Below are positions 13,813 through 26,139 of a stretch of DNA of 64,000 nt, one piece after another. A model generated the notes under the pieces. It saw only the letters and a program-made list of their open reading frames with translations. It searched no databases and had not been told where the DNA came from. Each line of letters opens with the position of its first letter. Within the stretch, counting starts at the first letter, position 1. The position numbers were made by a program, and so were the translations under genes. This DNA comes from Fasciolopsis buskii. Lineage: Eukaryota > Platyhelminthes > Trematoda > Plagiorchiida > Fasciolidae. The DNA lies in NCBI GenBank assembly GCA_008360955.1, contig LUCM01004167.1:1-64000 (forward strand), written 5' to 3'.

Positions 13813-13857
13813 GCACCACAACCGGTTTCGCGGTTGTTGTCGCTCGTCAGGGGGTGC
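13813..13857 (-). ncRNA. Hammerhead-type ribozyme motif (minimal stem III)
   Basis: On the minus strand all conserved parts of a type I hammerhead occur in order. Stem I 5' strand is GCACCCC (13,857-13,851). The core is CTGACGA (13,850-13,844). Stem II is GCG/CGC around an ACAACAAC loop (13,843-13,830). The GAAA box is at 13,829-13,826. Then come CCGG and TT (13,825-13,820), and the stem I 3' strand GTGGTGC (13,819-13,813). Stem I pairs 6 of 7. Stem III is only the A-U pair plus a self-complementary CCGG, so it would work best as a dimer, as described for hammerheads of Penelope-like elements and retrozymes. The predicted cleavage site is GTT, weaker than GTC. No Penelope ORF was found beside it. 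Confidence 0.7.
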
Positions 13858-14259
13858 GCACCAGGTAATCTAGCCCAAACATCCTCATACTCACTTTTCC
13901 ATTTGGTATGTCCCACCGGAAACTAATTTGTAGCGTCAGGAGTGTGGCACGACGGCAGTGGAGGTAGGTGCGCTTAATTCCAAGGACCGGACGGGTGGAC
14001 TAAAACCTATGGCGTCGGCACGATGTTTCCTTGAGGTCGAAAGGTCGTGCGATTTATTCTATTGTATCATCATCTTTCAGAGTTATGCAGCAGGGAATTC
14101 CCCACTGACTACTACATTTTTCCCAGTTACATGGTCCTTTAGAAAGAACACGCAGGAGGAAAAGGGAGGGGACATATGCGGGCAACGATGAATGCTGCAG
14201 TAACCAACATGTACAGTCTAAATGTGCAAGCGTATTTTCAGCTCATCCTGATAAGAGTT

Positions 14260-16735
14260 CGCCATACGCAACACGTGACCCAACCAGCGTAGTCTATCAT
14301 ACTTCATACGCTGAGATAGAGTGCTGTCAATAAGGGCGCCCTACGCTGGATTCCTAATCACATTGCTCACCCGGTCACCCCATGCAGTCCTAACGATAAT
14401 ACATAGACATCAATAATCGAAAACTTCCAAGTGACAAACATTGCCACACGTACTCCATGTCCCGCAGCCACTGCCGTGCTGTACTCATGGCCTTTCAACC
14501 TCAGTGAAATATCAGGCTGACGCCACAAGTGCTTCACTTCAGCGTATGCTGCTCGAGTTCTAAATTTAGGTGTGCCCACAGACACTACCATGCTGCCATC
14601 TTTCGCCACAGTTGCCAAGGTAAGTGAAACGGTCGACAGTCCTTAGTTCCTCTCCATCCAGCATCAAATCCGGGACTAGTGTCGTCCAGTCCGGTACCAG
14701 CACTTCACGCCTTCATGGTGTGAACCACATGCCAAACCGAGCTACAGATCCCGAGGGTTTGTCTAGTGTAGACTCGAACAGACACGAGGTCGTCTGCGTG
14801 ACCTAGTTCACATAACTTCTCACCACTTTCCAGTTCGGTTCCTACATCCGGGAGACATGTACCATCTATCACCTCGCTCATGACGAAGTTGAACATGGAT
14901 GAAGGGACAAAACACCCTAGTCAAACGCCGCTAGTCGTTTCGAATGAACTTGATAGTTCACCGTATATTCTCAGGCGGCCAGAAGTATGCTAGTGCAATG
15001 CTCGTAACAGGTTCACGAAATTTGCCGGCATATTCACCCTTGTAGAGTGCAATGCATAGCGCTTTCCGATCCACAGAGTCGAACGCGCCCTTCAAGTAGG
15101 GCGCGTTTTCAGTAACTGTTGAAGAGTGAATATCTGGTCGGTGCAATCTCCTCATGGACGAAATCCGGCCTGTTGTTCGCAGATATTACCCTGACGAACC
15201 GGTGTTAAAGGGCGCAGCATTATCGAAGCTAGCATCCTAGTAACTATCGGAGTCGAACCACTGCCACAATGATTGCTACAGTCAATGCGTATGCTCTTCT
15301 TGAAGATGGGTGCAATCGGTGACTCCTCACGACGACCGAATTCGTTGTTCGTTCCAAGTACCAATGATAAGCTCTCCGTTTCTATCGCACACGTTTGCAG
15401 CCGAAGTTCGTGTACAAGCTTGATCAGTCGTCGACTGTTACCTGGAACGACTGCCAATTCCATTTCTTCGGCTACCTTAGCCCACCGGTTTTCACTGTTT
15501 TTCTTAAGGCTCGTCGTCAACTGACGTTGCAGTTGTGGAGGGATCTTATTTCGCTTCTTTGCAGTCAGGTGGTTTGCATTTTTGCTCCATTAGGCCATTA
15601 GCGATCCTTGCGAGATCCAACGTATTTGAACACTAGATTTAGGGCCACAGACGAAACGTACTGTCAAATGCATCGCCTGCTTGATTTGGTCCCAGTACTG
15701 GTCGAGGTTCCTAGTTCGTCGGATAGTTCCTGCTCGTAGCTGTTGCGAACAGCTGAATCAGACTGACTTTCTATGGCCAATGGGGTTTGTGGACTGCGTC
15801 GATGGCCGTTGAACTGAAGCAAAGGTCGCATAAAACCAAAGCATGGTCCGATTCAACGTATGTGGTCCAATAAGATCTACAATTTTGTACAGAACCGTGC
15901 GAGCGGTAGCTCACTGTTATATGACTGATCTGACTCAGACTACCCGTCGAGTGTGAGTGCCATGCCTCTGTTTGGTGAGAACTGTGTCGGAAATTGGTGG
16001 TAGACAGAAATAAATGACGGCCCGCACAAAATTGAAGAAAACTTTCCCCGTTCTGCTAGCTGAGCAGGCAAGGTCCAGTGCCCACCTAAATAGACTTCTG
16101 ATGCACTAAGTTCTCCAACTTGTGCATTAAAATCACCAGCCATCATTACAATGTCGGAACCTTTGCTCTTCTGAACAAGAATAACGAGTTCGTCGTAGAA
16201 CTTGTCTTTTTGCGTGTCAGTGCTGCAGTCTGTTGCGGCATATGCCGAGTTGACAAGTAAGCTGTGCTTAACACTGCTATTCTTCTGGGCCCCGACTAGT
16301 CCCTGCAGTCCCGCGGCGCACAAGCGATTGTTTAAAGGGGCCGCTGCAACTACCTCAAGGCTATTTCTACCGTGTTTACCCATACCTTAGGTTGCTTCGT
16401 CCCTGAGGTATCCAGGTTACATATTGTCGAGATATTGGGCGCAGTTAGTTGAATTACTCTATTCGAATCCCGAATTCATGTTGCACTTAGGCAGCAGACA
16501 TCAGTGGAAATTGAATCCACTATCAAAACTGACGCCCTTTGGGCAGCCTAGGTAAAAATACGTACATTGAAAGAACTGAGATTCAGATGCTGATGAGGCT
16601 GAAGAAAATGTGAGTCTGCCGATTGAAAACCACTTACTACATCATTTGATAATGAACTGCTGAGACTATCTGGTGTTATCAATGGGGGCATTATGAGTAG
16701 AGAAAGCGGGCAGAGATTTGGAGACAGTTGTGTGG
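14260..16735 (-). mobile_element. LINE family A, copy A1 (decayed EN-RT element)
   Basis: Minus-strand element. The 5' part is at 16,735-16,390. The apurinic-type endonuclease is at 16,383-15,940, with SLLVNSAYAATDCSTDT and the AGDFNAQVGELSASE block that holds the catalytic Asp-x-Asn. The connector is at 15,520-15,155, and RT blocks ([16 protein letters not shown]) lie at 15,160-15,060. [11 protein letters not shown] and a degraded DADDLVSV box are near 14,880-14,800. The RT C-terminus is at 14,618-14,367. There are many frame breaks. From about 14,840 to 16,100 it is near-identical by eye to the copy at 51,507-52,737; outside that stretch the two diverge. Confidence 0.88.
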
Positions 16736-16759
16736 TTGTGGCATGGAAAGTGCGCCAAA

Positions 16760-17140
16760 GATGTTTATCGCTTGATTTTCGATCATTGACGTCTACGTAC
16801 TGTCGCTAGGAGTGGGTAGTGGCCAGGTGAATAAAGGTTAGGAATCTAGTATTAGGTGCCGTTTCTGAGAGCACCTCATGTAACCGTATGAAGTTTAGTA
16901 GACCACGCTGGTTGAGTATAACGAACACTCGTCTGCCATACCGTGCTATACCTTGCGTTCCTCCTACGGAATGGAAGAAGCCATGTGGGAACCAGGAGAT
17001 GACGTAGCAGCATGGAATATGAAAATGCACAGCGATCCTAGATAAAGCCGGTGTCTCACGTCTTGGTGGTTGGGGTTCGAGAGACTGGTCAGTGGGCTGA
17101 GTACATAAAACGAGACTGCACATTGACCTAGTGTGATGGC
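16760..17140 (+). mobile_element. LINE family A, 3' RT fragment (A1b)
   Basis: In the plus strand, short frames read RNLVLGAVSES, then a stretch resembling RLPYRAIPCVPPTEWKKPCG, and end with SRLGGWGSRDWS. This is the C-terminal part of the same LINE protein seen intact on the minus strand at 20,218-19,415. It lies opposite in orientation to A1 and just before the 5' end of A2. Confidence 0.75.
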
Positions 17141-19130
17141 TTGCATGCTTCCATGATCCAGCGAGCTATACAGGATGGCTTATCTCAAGCCAAAGATCCA
17201 ACCATGTCGACAAGGTCAACGGATAGAGGTCTGACGAAGTAGCCTCCTGGTCCTCCCAGTCGGGGTTGATCTGATTTAGCAGCTCAGTCGGAAAAACGAG
17301 TTGAAGAATAATTGATCCAAGTATATGGGATTCCATACAGCGATAGCCCGCTGCCTTGCGGCCACGTTTTTGTCAGAACCACTCTGGTTGAGAACCCTAA
17401 TCGCTCTCTAGCTTAGCGACTGAACCCCCTAGCAGCACCCGCCCATCAGTTCGCATAAGTTACACACCTAGAAACAATTCCATACTGCATCGGTAGTCGC
17501 ACAGACTAATATGAACCGCGCTGTCCACTGCATCGAATTGGGTGAGTAGTGATACGTATGCTACTACTCAGAGTTGCATTTCTTATTCAACTTGTCTCCT
17601 GTCTTCAACCAAATCTTTTTGGACTCTGCCTGTACATAGTGTCCCCACTGACAACACGCCCGATTTTCTCAAGCCTAATCAGCCTCTCAGTTTCGGTTCC
17701 TTCAATGTGCCCACTCGAATGCAGGCTGGCCAACAGGCGTGTTTGGCTCTGACAGTGGACTCGCTTTCGATTGATGTCTGATGCCTGAGTGAAACACGAA
17801 GTCAGGATTCGAGTAGAGCAATTCAACTGACTGCGCCAAACGTCTCGTCAAGATATTTCCTGCACAGTTCAGGAGACGAAGCAGCTCAAACTGTGGGTCA
17901 ACGCTGTGTAGAAATAGTGTTAAGTAAGAAAGCCGAAGCAGTTCTTTTAAAATGGATCCCAATTAGCAGTCGCTTATGCGCCGGTGTGAAGCGTATTTTA
18001 TTTGACATCTAGACATAAGCTCCAGCAGACTGCAGCACTGACATGGAGAAAGACGAGTTTTACGATGACCTCGTCACCCTTGTTCGGAAGAGCAAAGGCT
18101 CTGACATTGCAGTGATAGCAGGTGATTTTAAAACAAGTTGGACAACTGAGGGTATCGGAAGCCTGCATAGGTGGACGGTGCGGCTTGCCTACTCGGCGAA
18201 CAGATAACGGGAAAAGACTTCCCCAGTTTTGTGCAGACAATAACCTGTTCCTATCTAGAACAAATTTCTGGCACATTTCGCGTAGCACGGCGACATGGCG
18301 CTCTAATTCAACGGGCATTCGTAAGCTACCAATGGTGCGGTTCTGTCAAGAATTGTAGATCATACTGGACCACGTACGTCGAATCGGACCACGCGTTAGT
18401 TTTAATGCGATTTCTGTTGCAGTTCAACGGCCATCGACGCAGGCCTCAAACCCGATTAGCTGTCGAACGTTCGTCTGATTCGGCTGTTCTCAACAGAAAC
18501 TATCCGAGGAACTAAGAACTGCAATGAGCAGCAATGTAGACTAGCAGTGGAATCGAATTAAGCAGGCCATGCATTTGGCAGCAGATTTCGCCTGTTCTCC
18601 TAGATCTAATGTTTATTAAAGACTGGATCTCGTCAGGGTTGTTGGGTCTAATGGAGCAAAAACGCCAGCGGTCTAACTGCAAGGAAGCGAATAAGATGCG
18701 TCGACAGTTGCAGCGTCAGTTGAGGATAAGTCTTAGAAATGATCGTGAAAACTGGTAGGTTAAGGTAGCCGAAGAGATGGAAGTGGCGTCCGCTTCAGGT
18801 AACAGTCAAAGACTATTTAAGCTTATACGCAACATCGGCAGGCCTAATCGGCGAACCTCGACTGGTGAAGTCATGTGCAGTAGGACTGGAGAGCTGATCC
18901 ATGGCAGAATGAGGCGTTTGTCAGACCACTTCAAGGACCAGCTTAGCTGGCCACAAGCGAACACATTCAGTACGACGTCTGGAGCTGCAAATCCTTGGCA
19001 GGTCCTTTTGGACTTAAACGACGCGTACGACTCAGTAGGTCTTTCCAGCACTATTCAGTGCTCTCCACCGGAAGAGTGTGGCAGCAAAGTTCGTAAACCT
19101 GTTCAACTCAACTCGTTCAGCGTTAAACAC
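17141..19130 (+). mobile_element. LINE family A, copy A2 (5' part)
   Basis: The 5' untranslated part (17,141-17,540) is near-identical to the 5' end of copy A4 at 37,535-37,860. Endonuclease blocks follow: SFGSFNVPTRMQAGQQACLA near 17,690-17,750, APADCSTDMEKDEFYDDLVT near 18,015-18,080, and AVIAGDF near 18,115. The connector is at 18,777-18,990 with GNSQRLFKLIRN. The RT starts with LLDLNDAYDSVGLS near 19,005-19,035 and stops soon after. Here the copy meets A3 tail to tail. It is broken by several frameshifts. Confidence 0.85.
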
Positions 19131-22100
19131 CAAGGCAACCCCACTGACCGCTGCCTTTCCCCAGAGTTACACGTTTATATAAAGAGTGAATATCCAAGGG
19201 GAGCAGGGAGTGGACCTACACAGGCGGGAAAAGATAAGATGCTGCTGCAGACAACACACGGAACAGCCTAACTGTACAAACGCACGTATTTTCAATCATT
19301 CTGATTCGATAGAAAATGACAGCACGATCGCCATTGTTCAAGGTTCACTGCCATATCCTTCAGTGTCTCCAGCCAGCAAGTTGACGGGTCTTTTGGACCC
19401 CAACCACGAAGGCGTCAGACACCTACTTTACCTAACTTCGCTGCACATTTTCTCATCCCACGTTGCCACGTCATTTGTTCGCCTCCACATGGCTTCTCCC
19501 ATTCCTTAGGAGGAACACAAAATATGGCACGGTATGGTAGACGAGTTTTCATCATACGCAACACGTGACCCAACCAGCGTCGTCTACTAGGTTTCATACG
19601 CTGAAACAAGCTATTCTCAGAAGTGGCGCCCAATACCAGATTCCTAACCTCAATATTACTCACCCGGTCACTCCATCCAATCCTAGCCATACTACGTAAA
19701 CCTCGGTTGTCGTAAACCTCCAACCGACGAACATCGCCCACACGCATACTCCACGTCTCGCAACCGTACAACAGAACTGAACGCACTGCAGCACAGTACA
19801 CACGACCTTTCAACTTCAGTGAAATATCAGGCCGACGCCACAAGTGCTTCAATCCAGCGTAAGCTGCTCGAGCCTTGGATGTACGCCTACTTACCTCCAA
19901 CCCCGAGCTACCAAGGTAGGTGAAACGGTCCACCATTGTTATTTCCTCTCCATCCATTATCAAGTTCGGCGCTGCTGTCGTCCAGTCCTGTAACAGTACT
20001 TTGCACTTTGAAGGTGGAAGGCACATGCCGAACCGAGCAACCGATCTCGACAGTCTGTCTAGTGCCCGTTGTGCATGGTCCGCAGACTCGAACAGGGACA
20101 CGACGTCGTCTGCGTAATCTAGGTCGCATAGCTTTCCTCCATTTCCCAGTTCGACTCCTACATCCCGGAGATCTCCCAAAGCATCTTCCATTACCTCGTC
20201 CATGACGAAGTTGAACAAGAATGGAGAGATGGGACACCCTTGTCGAACGCCACTAGGTGTTTCGAATGAACGTGACAGTTTACCGTATACCCTGACGCGA
20301 GTATAATGCTCGCAACAGGTTCACAAACTTCGTTGGCATACCCTTCCAGTGAAGAGCACTAAATAGTGCTGGTCGATCCACGGAGTCGGAAGCACCTTTC
20401 AAGTCGAGGAAGACTACGATCGTATGGCGGCGGTGCGTGTGGCGCGTTTCGAGTATCTGTCGGAGAGTAAATATCTGGTCGATGCAACCTCGACCTGGCC
20501 GAAATCCGGCCTGTTGTTCGCGGATATTACTCTCGCGAATCGGTGTCAAACGACGAAGCATTATCGAGGCTAACACCTTAGTAACTATCTGAATTAAACT
20601 AATCCCACGATGATTGCCGCAGTCACTCCGTGTACCCTTCTTGAAGATGGGCACAATCAGTGACTCACCCCACGATAACAAGATACTCTCCTTATTCCGA
20701 ATATCACGAAGCTAGGAGGTAAGTGATCTCATCAGCACTTCTCCACCCAATTTGAAAAGAACTGGGGGAAGTTCGTCGGGACCGGCAGCTTTTCCCCTCT
20801 TCAGAAGCCGAATATTCGACTCCACTTCCACTTCCGTTGGGGGATCAAGTGACACCTCCCAAGGATTCACAGCTCCAGGCGTCGGACTAGATACGATAGC
20901 GTATGGCCAGCTAAACTGATCCTTGAAATGCTCTGCCCAACAGTCCAGTCTTTCCTGTCTACCATGGATGAGCTCTCCATTTTCATCACACGCGACTTCA
21001 CTAACCGAAGTTCGCCGCCCACCGCTGTCGCGTATAAGCTTAAACAGTCTTTGAATGCTATCTGAAGCGGACGCCACTTACATCTCTTCGGCTACCTTAA
21101 CCCACCAGTTTTCGCGGTCATTCCTAAGGCATATGGTCAACTGACGCTGCATTTGCCGATGCATCTTATTCATTTCCTTGCAGTTAGGCAGCTCGCGTTC
21201 CATCAGACTTGCGAGATCCAGTGTTTTTGATGAATGCTAGATCTGGGGCCGCAGGCGAAATTCGCTGCCAAATGCATAGCCTGCTTAATTTGATCCCACT
21301 GATCGTCCACATTGCTATTGGTCGCAGTTCGTAGTCCCTCGGATAGTTTCTGTTCGTAGCTGTTGCGAACAGCCGAATCAGACAAACGTTCGACAGTCAA
21401 TCGGATTTGTGGCCTGCGTCGATGGCCATTGAGCTGCAGCAAAAATCGCATTAAACCTAACGCATGGTCCGATTCGACGTACGTGGTCCAGTATGATCTA
21501 AAGTTCTGGACAGAACCGCGCCAACGGTAGCTAACTGCGATATGGTCAATCTGACTCAGTGCACCTGTCGAGTTAGAACGCGATGTTGCTGTGCGACGCG
21601 ATCTGTGCCGGAAATTCCTACTAGATAGGAATAAATGACTATCTGCACAGAATTAGAGAAGTCTTTCCCCGTTGTCTGTTCGCTGTGCAGTCAAGGCGCA
21701 TCGCCCACCTAGACAGGACTCCGATGCACTAAGTTTTCCAACTTGTGCATTAAAGTCACCTGCTACCACTGCAATGTCAGAGCGTTCACTCTTCCGAACA
21801 ATAGTGACGAGGTCATCGTAAAACTCGCCTTTCTCCATGTCAGTGCTGCAGTCTGTTGGGGCATATGCCGAGATAACAAATAAACCACGCTTACCACTAC
21901 TATCCCTTCGGACGCCGACTGATCCCTGCAGTCTCATGGCACCCAAGCGACTGTTGACTAGGATCCAGTCCAGAAGGGCTGCTTCAGCCTTCTCACTCAA
22001 GACTATTCCTACACCACGATGACCCATATTTTGAGCTGCTTCGTCTCCTGAAGTGTGCAGGAAATATCTTGACGAGACGTTTGGCGCAGTCAGTTGAATT

Positions 22101-22890
22101 GCTCTACTCGAATCCTGACTTCGTGTTTCACTCAGGCATCAGACATCAATCGAAAGCGAGTCCACTGTCAGAGCCAAACACGCCTGTTGGCCAGCCTGCA
22201 TTCGAGTGGGCACATTGGAGGAACCGAAATTGAGAGGCTGATTAGGCTTGAGAAAATGTGAGCTAGCATACTGAAAACCAACTAGTACATTACTTGACAA
22301 TGGACCGTTGCGAGTATCAGGCGTTATCAATGGAGATACTATGGATAGGCAGAAGGGGCAAACAGATTGGGTTGGTGACTGAAGAGACAGGTTGAATCAA
22401 AGGAAGGGAACTCTGAGTAGTAGCATGCTTATCACCACCCACCCCGCTCGATGCAATGGGCAGCGCGGTCCTGATTATCATGCGCGACGACCGATACAGT
22501 ATGGAATTATTTGTAGGCGTGTAACTCATGGGGAATAATGGACGGGTACTGCTAGGGAGTCCAGCCGCTAAGCGGAAGGACGATTAGGGTTCTCAACCAA
22601 AGCCTTTGGTTCTGACAAGAATCTGACCGCAAGGCAGCGGGGAATAGCTGAGTGGAAGCCCATTTACTTGGATCAATTATTCTTCCACTCGTTTTTCCGA
22701 CGGAGCTGCTAACTCAGATCAACCCCTAACTTGGAGGACCAGGAGACTACTTCGTCAGGCCTCTACCCATTGACCTTCCAGGTATGATTGGATCTTCGGT
22801 TTGGGGTAAGCCATCCTGTATAGCTCGTTAGATCATGGAGGCACGCTAGCCGTCACACCACGTCAAGATTTAGTCTCGTTGTGACAGTGG
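19131..22890 (-). mobile_element. LINE family A, copy A3 (most complete EN-RT element)
   Basis: Nearly full-length minus-strand element. The 5' UTR is about 22,890-22,530. Endonuclease blocks at 22,330-21,653 include FGSSNVPTRMQAGQQACLAL, MGHRGVGIVLSEKAEAALLD, ISAYAPTDCSTD and VVAGDFNAQVGKL. The connector is at 21,451-20,712 with HFKDQFSWP and KAAGPDELPPVLFK. RT palm blocks at 20,681-20,280 are PIFKKGTRSDCGNHRGISL, REQQAGFRPGRGC and FLDLKGASDSVDR. A single-frame shift near 20,290 leads to SGVRQGCPISPFLFNFVMDE and the DLDYADDVVSL catalytic box (20,260-20,090). The C-terminal part runs to 19,415 with LLYGCETW and RRWLGHVLRM. About 3-4 lesions separate it from an intact ORF2. No ORF1 was recognised. 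The clade is RTE/CR1-like, unassigned. Confidence 0.92.
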
Positions 22891-22899
22891 GGAGTGCAA

Positions 22900-23180
22900 T
22901 TTTTACTAAGGACTATAGGAAGTTGTAATTTCTCCTCGATCGTCCGAAATGGAATGCGAATTTAGGGTGCATTTTGTACTGAGTGCGAAATGCCGTTACA
23001 CGAATGACTTGGACGAATCCGAACCTTATTCTTCCAGGTGAAGGATTGGCTCAGGTGGATGGATTAAGTTACTTAGTACCGGTATGTCGGATGGAGTGTA
23101 TCCGCGGGCCAGACAGCTCAATTGGCACTCACTAGTTTTAGGTGTTCAGTTATCTATCATCGGCCGAGTATAATTATTAA
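22900..23180. other. Anonymous spacer
   Basis: Nothing recognisable lies between the 5' end of LINE A3 and the first R3 repeat copy. Confidence 0.4.
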
Positions 23181-23184
23181 TATT

Positions 23185-23790
23185 TTGCGCAAATCTGTCT
23201 ACAAATCGTGCGCCATCGGAACCATGGCCAAGGTCGAAACCAGTTAGAGAGAGAGGGAGAGAGAGAGAGCGGAAAAAGAAATAGTGAACATAGTTTACCA
23301 CGTGCCAATTCTTCTGTTCCCAATCGACATTTCATTGGGGGTCCATTGGAATCTATGATTCCTGTGAGCTTGATACTACTGAAGAGGGTTTTCTTGAGAT
23401 CCTACCCCCCTCCCGATCCTTTGACCAAATGGTCTGATCCATAAGGCAGTAAAGCGACCTGAGGGCCACGTAACTCACTGGGGATCGGTGACTAATTGCT
23501 CATTTTGCTCGGTCTTTCCGTAGGGTTAAACATCCTGGGTGTCCCATACACCCCTCCGTCACAAGTGCGGTAAGCATACAGCTGTCCTGTGTACGCCACC
23601 CATGGTTGGTTTGGTATTCGGGTTTAGCCAATGCCTCCAGACTGATTATCAATGAAAAGTTAACTCAAAAGGGGGTATCCGCCTTCGTCCTAGCACTTTA
23701 TTAGAAACTCCTTCGCTGCCAGATAGCAGTGCGCAGGAGTTCCTCGGCGAAAGCTATTTGAGACAGGCCATTTGAAAACATCTCAAGAGA
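23185..23790 (+). repeat. Interspersed repeat R3, copy 1
   Basis: The left end (GCCATCGGAACCATGGCCAA, near 23,213) matches in order 26,172 and 49,768. A GA-rich run at 23,246-23,274 follows. The right part with GCCTTCGTCCTAGCACTTTA (23,682-23,701) matches 39,001-39,010 and 50,228-50,247. There is no ORF with a known domain. Its class is unknown. Confidence 0.65.
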
Positions 23791-23817
23791 CTATCACCTT
23801 TCTATGGTGATAGGATT

Positions 23818-23880
23818 TTGTTAGTAACCTAGAGGTTAAGCGTAAGAAACTAGGTCATAGGGTCCAATCCCAGAATAAGT
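23818..23880 (+). repeat. tRNA-like sequence (pol III boxes), possible SINE head
   Basis: GTAACCTAGAGGTTAAGCG resembles a tRNA D-arm/A box. About 35 bases later GGGTCCAATCCCAG resembles a T-arm/B box. The cloverleaf is poor: the acceptor stem does not pair cleanly and no clear anticodon arm forms. I regard it as a decayed tRNA-derived repeat, not a tRNA gene. Confidence 0.35.
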
Positions 23881-23899
23881 TGAGGCGGTTGGAACAGGT

Positions 23900-26130
23900 T
23901 TTGTGCATGCTCACATAGCAGCTACCTCGTTCTCCACGAGATCCCCCGAAGCAATGGTTAGAGACGAGTGATATGGCTGACTGCTGCAGTCAGCGGCATT
24001 GCTGCATTCAAAACCTTTTTCCTTCATTTTACTACTTTGCAGTCGATCTTTCATTATTCTCCATTCTCTTTTCCGTTTGAACAGATGGTACTGTGGGACA
24101 GCAATTACATTAGTACAATGTTAATAATTTTTCAAACTGAGGCTGAAACTACGATGTTCTGCAAGACGGATAACAGTGGCCAGTGGTTGGCGAAAAAAAT
24201 GAGCGTTAACCAGTAGGCTGGTTCGTTTGGATGTAGTTTGATTGTCCAGTTCTGGTCCGCGAGACCCCCGCGCGACGGTTGGAAACAATGAATAATTTTC
24301 ATTCCCGCAACTGGTGGTGTCCTTGCATTCAACGTCTTTGTGGTCGTTCAGATTAAAACCTTAGGGGCCTTTTTAACTGTTTCTCGTTCCTTTTTCCTCT
24401 TGTGTAGGTGGTGTCACCAAGTAGCAACTAAAACCGATGCACGTTGGTGACCGATTAATAGTTATGGGAACGGAAAATGGAATACTGCTGTTGATTATGA
24501 TTCATGTGGCCCTTAGTTCTGAAGCCTTGGTGGTGGGCGGTATCATTACAATATGGGGCTTATAAGGTAGATTATTGGGGTGATCTTAGACCTGCACAAG
24601 CTTGTTGAAACGCGACGTCTGTATGTCCAGAGTGAATTGTTCAGAACAATGCATTTTTAGATCGACGATATTGTTTTTTGCTCAAAAACGCGATTTTCTA
24701 ATGGTAGATGGCAACCTGCTTAATACAGGGCCGCCGGGTGTCCGCAGACACGGTTCCATTCGCAAAATCGGGTAACGTGCATTGAACGGCTCACAGTCTC
24801 GACGGAAAAATGAGGCTAATATAAAATAGGTTGAAATTAAACTGACTTTCAGTGTGTATCGTTGTCCCAGTCTGTGCCAGCCCACCGCGGGCGTCTAGGT
24901 CTCTTACTTGCCAATAAACAAAGCGTCCGTAGTAGAGAAATGTAGTGAAAGTCGCTGCGGTTTCTTCAGCTGTTATGGACTAGTAAATGATATCGGATTA
25001 TCGAGAAAATATTGAGCGATTTTGTATCCTAATAATAACAGTTGCATATGAAAAATTTCGCTTGCACATTCCTAAATGCTTGCAAGAAATTCTCCGTCTG
25101 GTTCCCGTTTATTTTTTCTTGAATGAATTACAGATGCTCCATATCGGAGTTATCAGTACACTCGTGACGGAAGCATGTTGCAACGTAACTACTTTATCCA
25201 TGTTCCCGGCAACCTATGTCGTTATCTAAGGACTGGTCTCTGTTGTATGTGATCATGCGAAACTTCACAGTTGTCATGTCTGGTTGTGAGTATAATTCAC
25301 GTGTCTGCATACAGTGCGGAGAAGATATTTTCCAAGAAATTTTTTCTTATGGCATGGTCGACGCATAAGTTTATTAGGAGGAGCCGGTAGGGTCGTATAC
25401 ACAAAGAAGGGGGATATCGCCAACTTCAACATTGAAACCTGGAGTTGCATAGAACCATCTGAAGTTTCACTGGACCAAACATGTTAACGAGCCAAGCTAT
25501 AAGAGATTGCTATATATAGCCAAATCGCGGACACCGTTGGCGTTTTTTGACGAAAGTCAATTTACTGCCCAAGCTTGAACTGATCTTCCATATGCTTGAA
25601 TAATTTAGTCCACTCCGGCAAACGTGCTACGTTCATCGTTCGTTTTCGATGTTAAACAACGCGCTCACTTAAAACGTAGTACATGAAGTTGAAAGTATAT
25701 GGTAAAAGTGAGAAAAGTCAAATGCAATCCGTGATTAGACTACTACAATCCATTATTCACCCCCAAAACATCAGCGCGATTCTGAAAAGTCCGAAGTTAT
25801 TACTAGACACTAATACCTGTCGTTAATCTTATGAACACTGTGACGTTTAAATCTAAACTTCCACGAATAAAAATACTGGCAATTCAGTTAAGAAAAGCTG
25901 ACTCAAAAAAACCTTTATGATGAAACAGCAAGTGTGCTTTTATTTTCACATACCAAGAATCTCACAGATCTGTTCCGGCTGGGCGATCTCCCGATGTATT
26001 CAAAACCTTGACGCGTTGGGATAGAGGCAAGTTTTATACCTTGCCAAAGATTCTACTTATTAAAGGCATCGAGGTTTCTGCGGACAGGCCCTGTTCAAAC
26101 ATTCGACCTCGTGCTTGGTGAGGGTGGAGT
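23900..26130. other. Anonymous intergenic DNA
   Basis: AT-richer stretch without recognisable domains, RNA genes or repeats shared with the rest of the window. Open frames stay below about 85 codons. Confidence 0.45.
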
Positions 26131-26139
26131 TGGTCTTAA

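Noticed and set aside
16585..16615. CTGATGAGGCTGAAGAAAA resembles a hammerhead core
   Set aside because: The segment between CTGATGA and GAAA cannot form stem II; it lies in an old LINE A 5' region.
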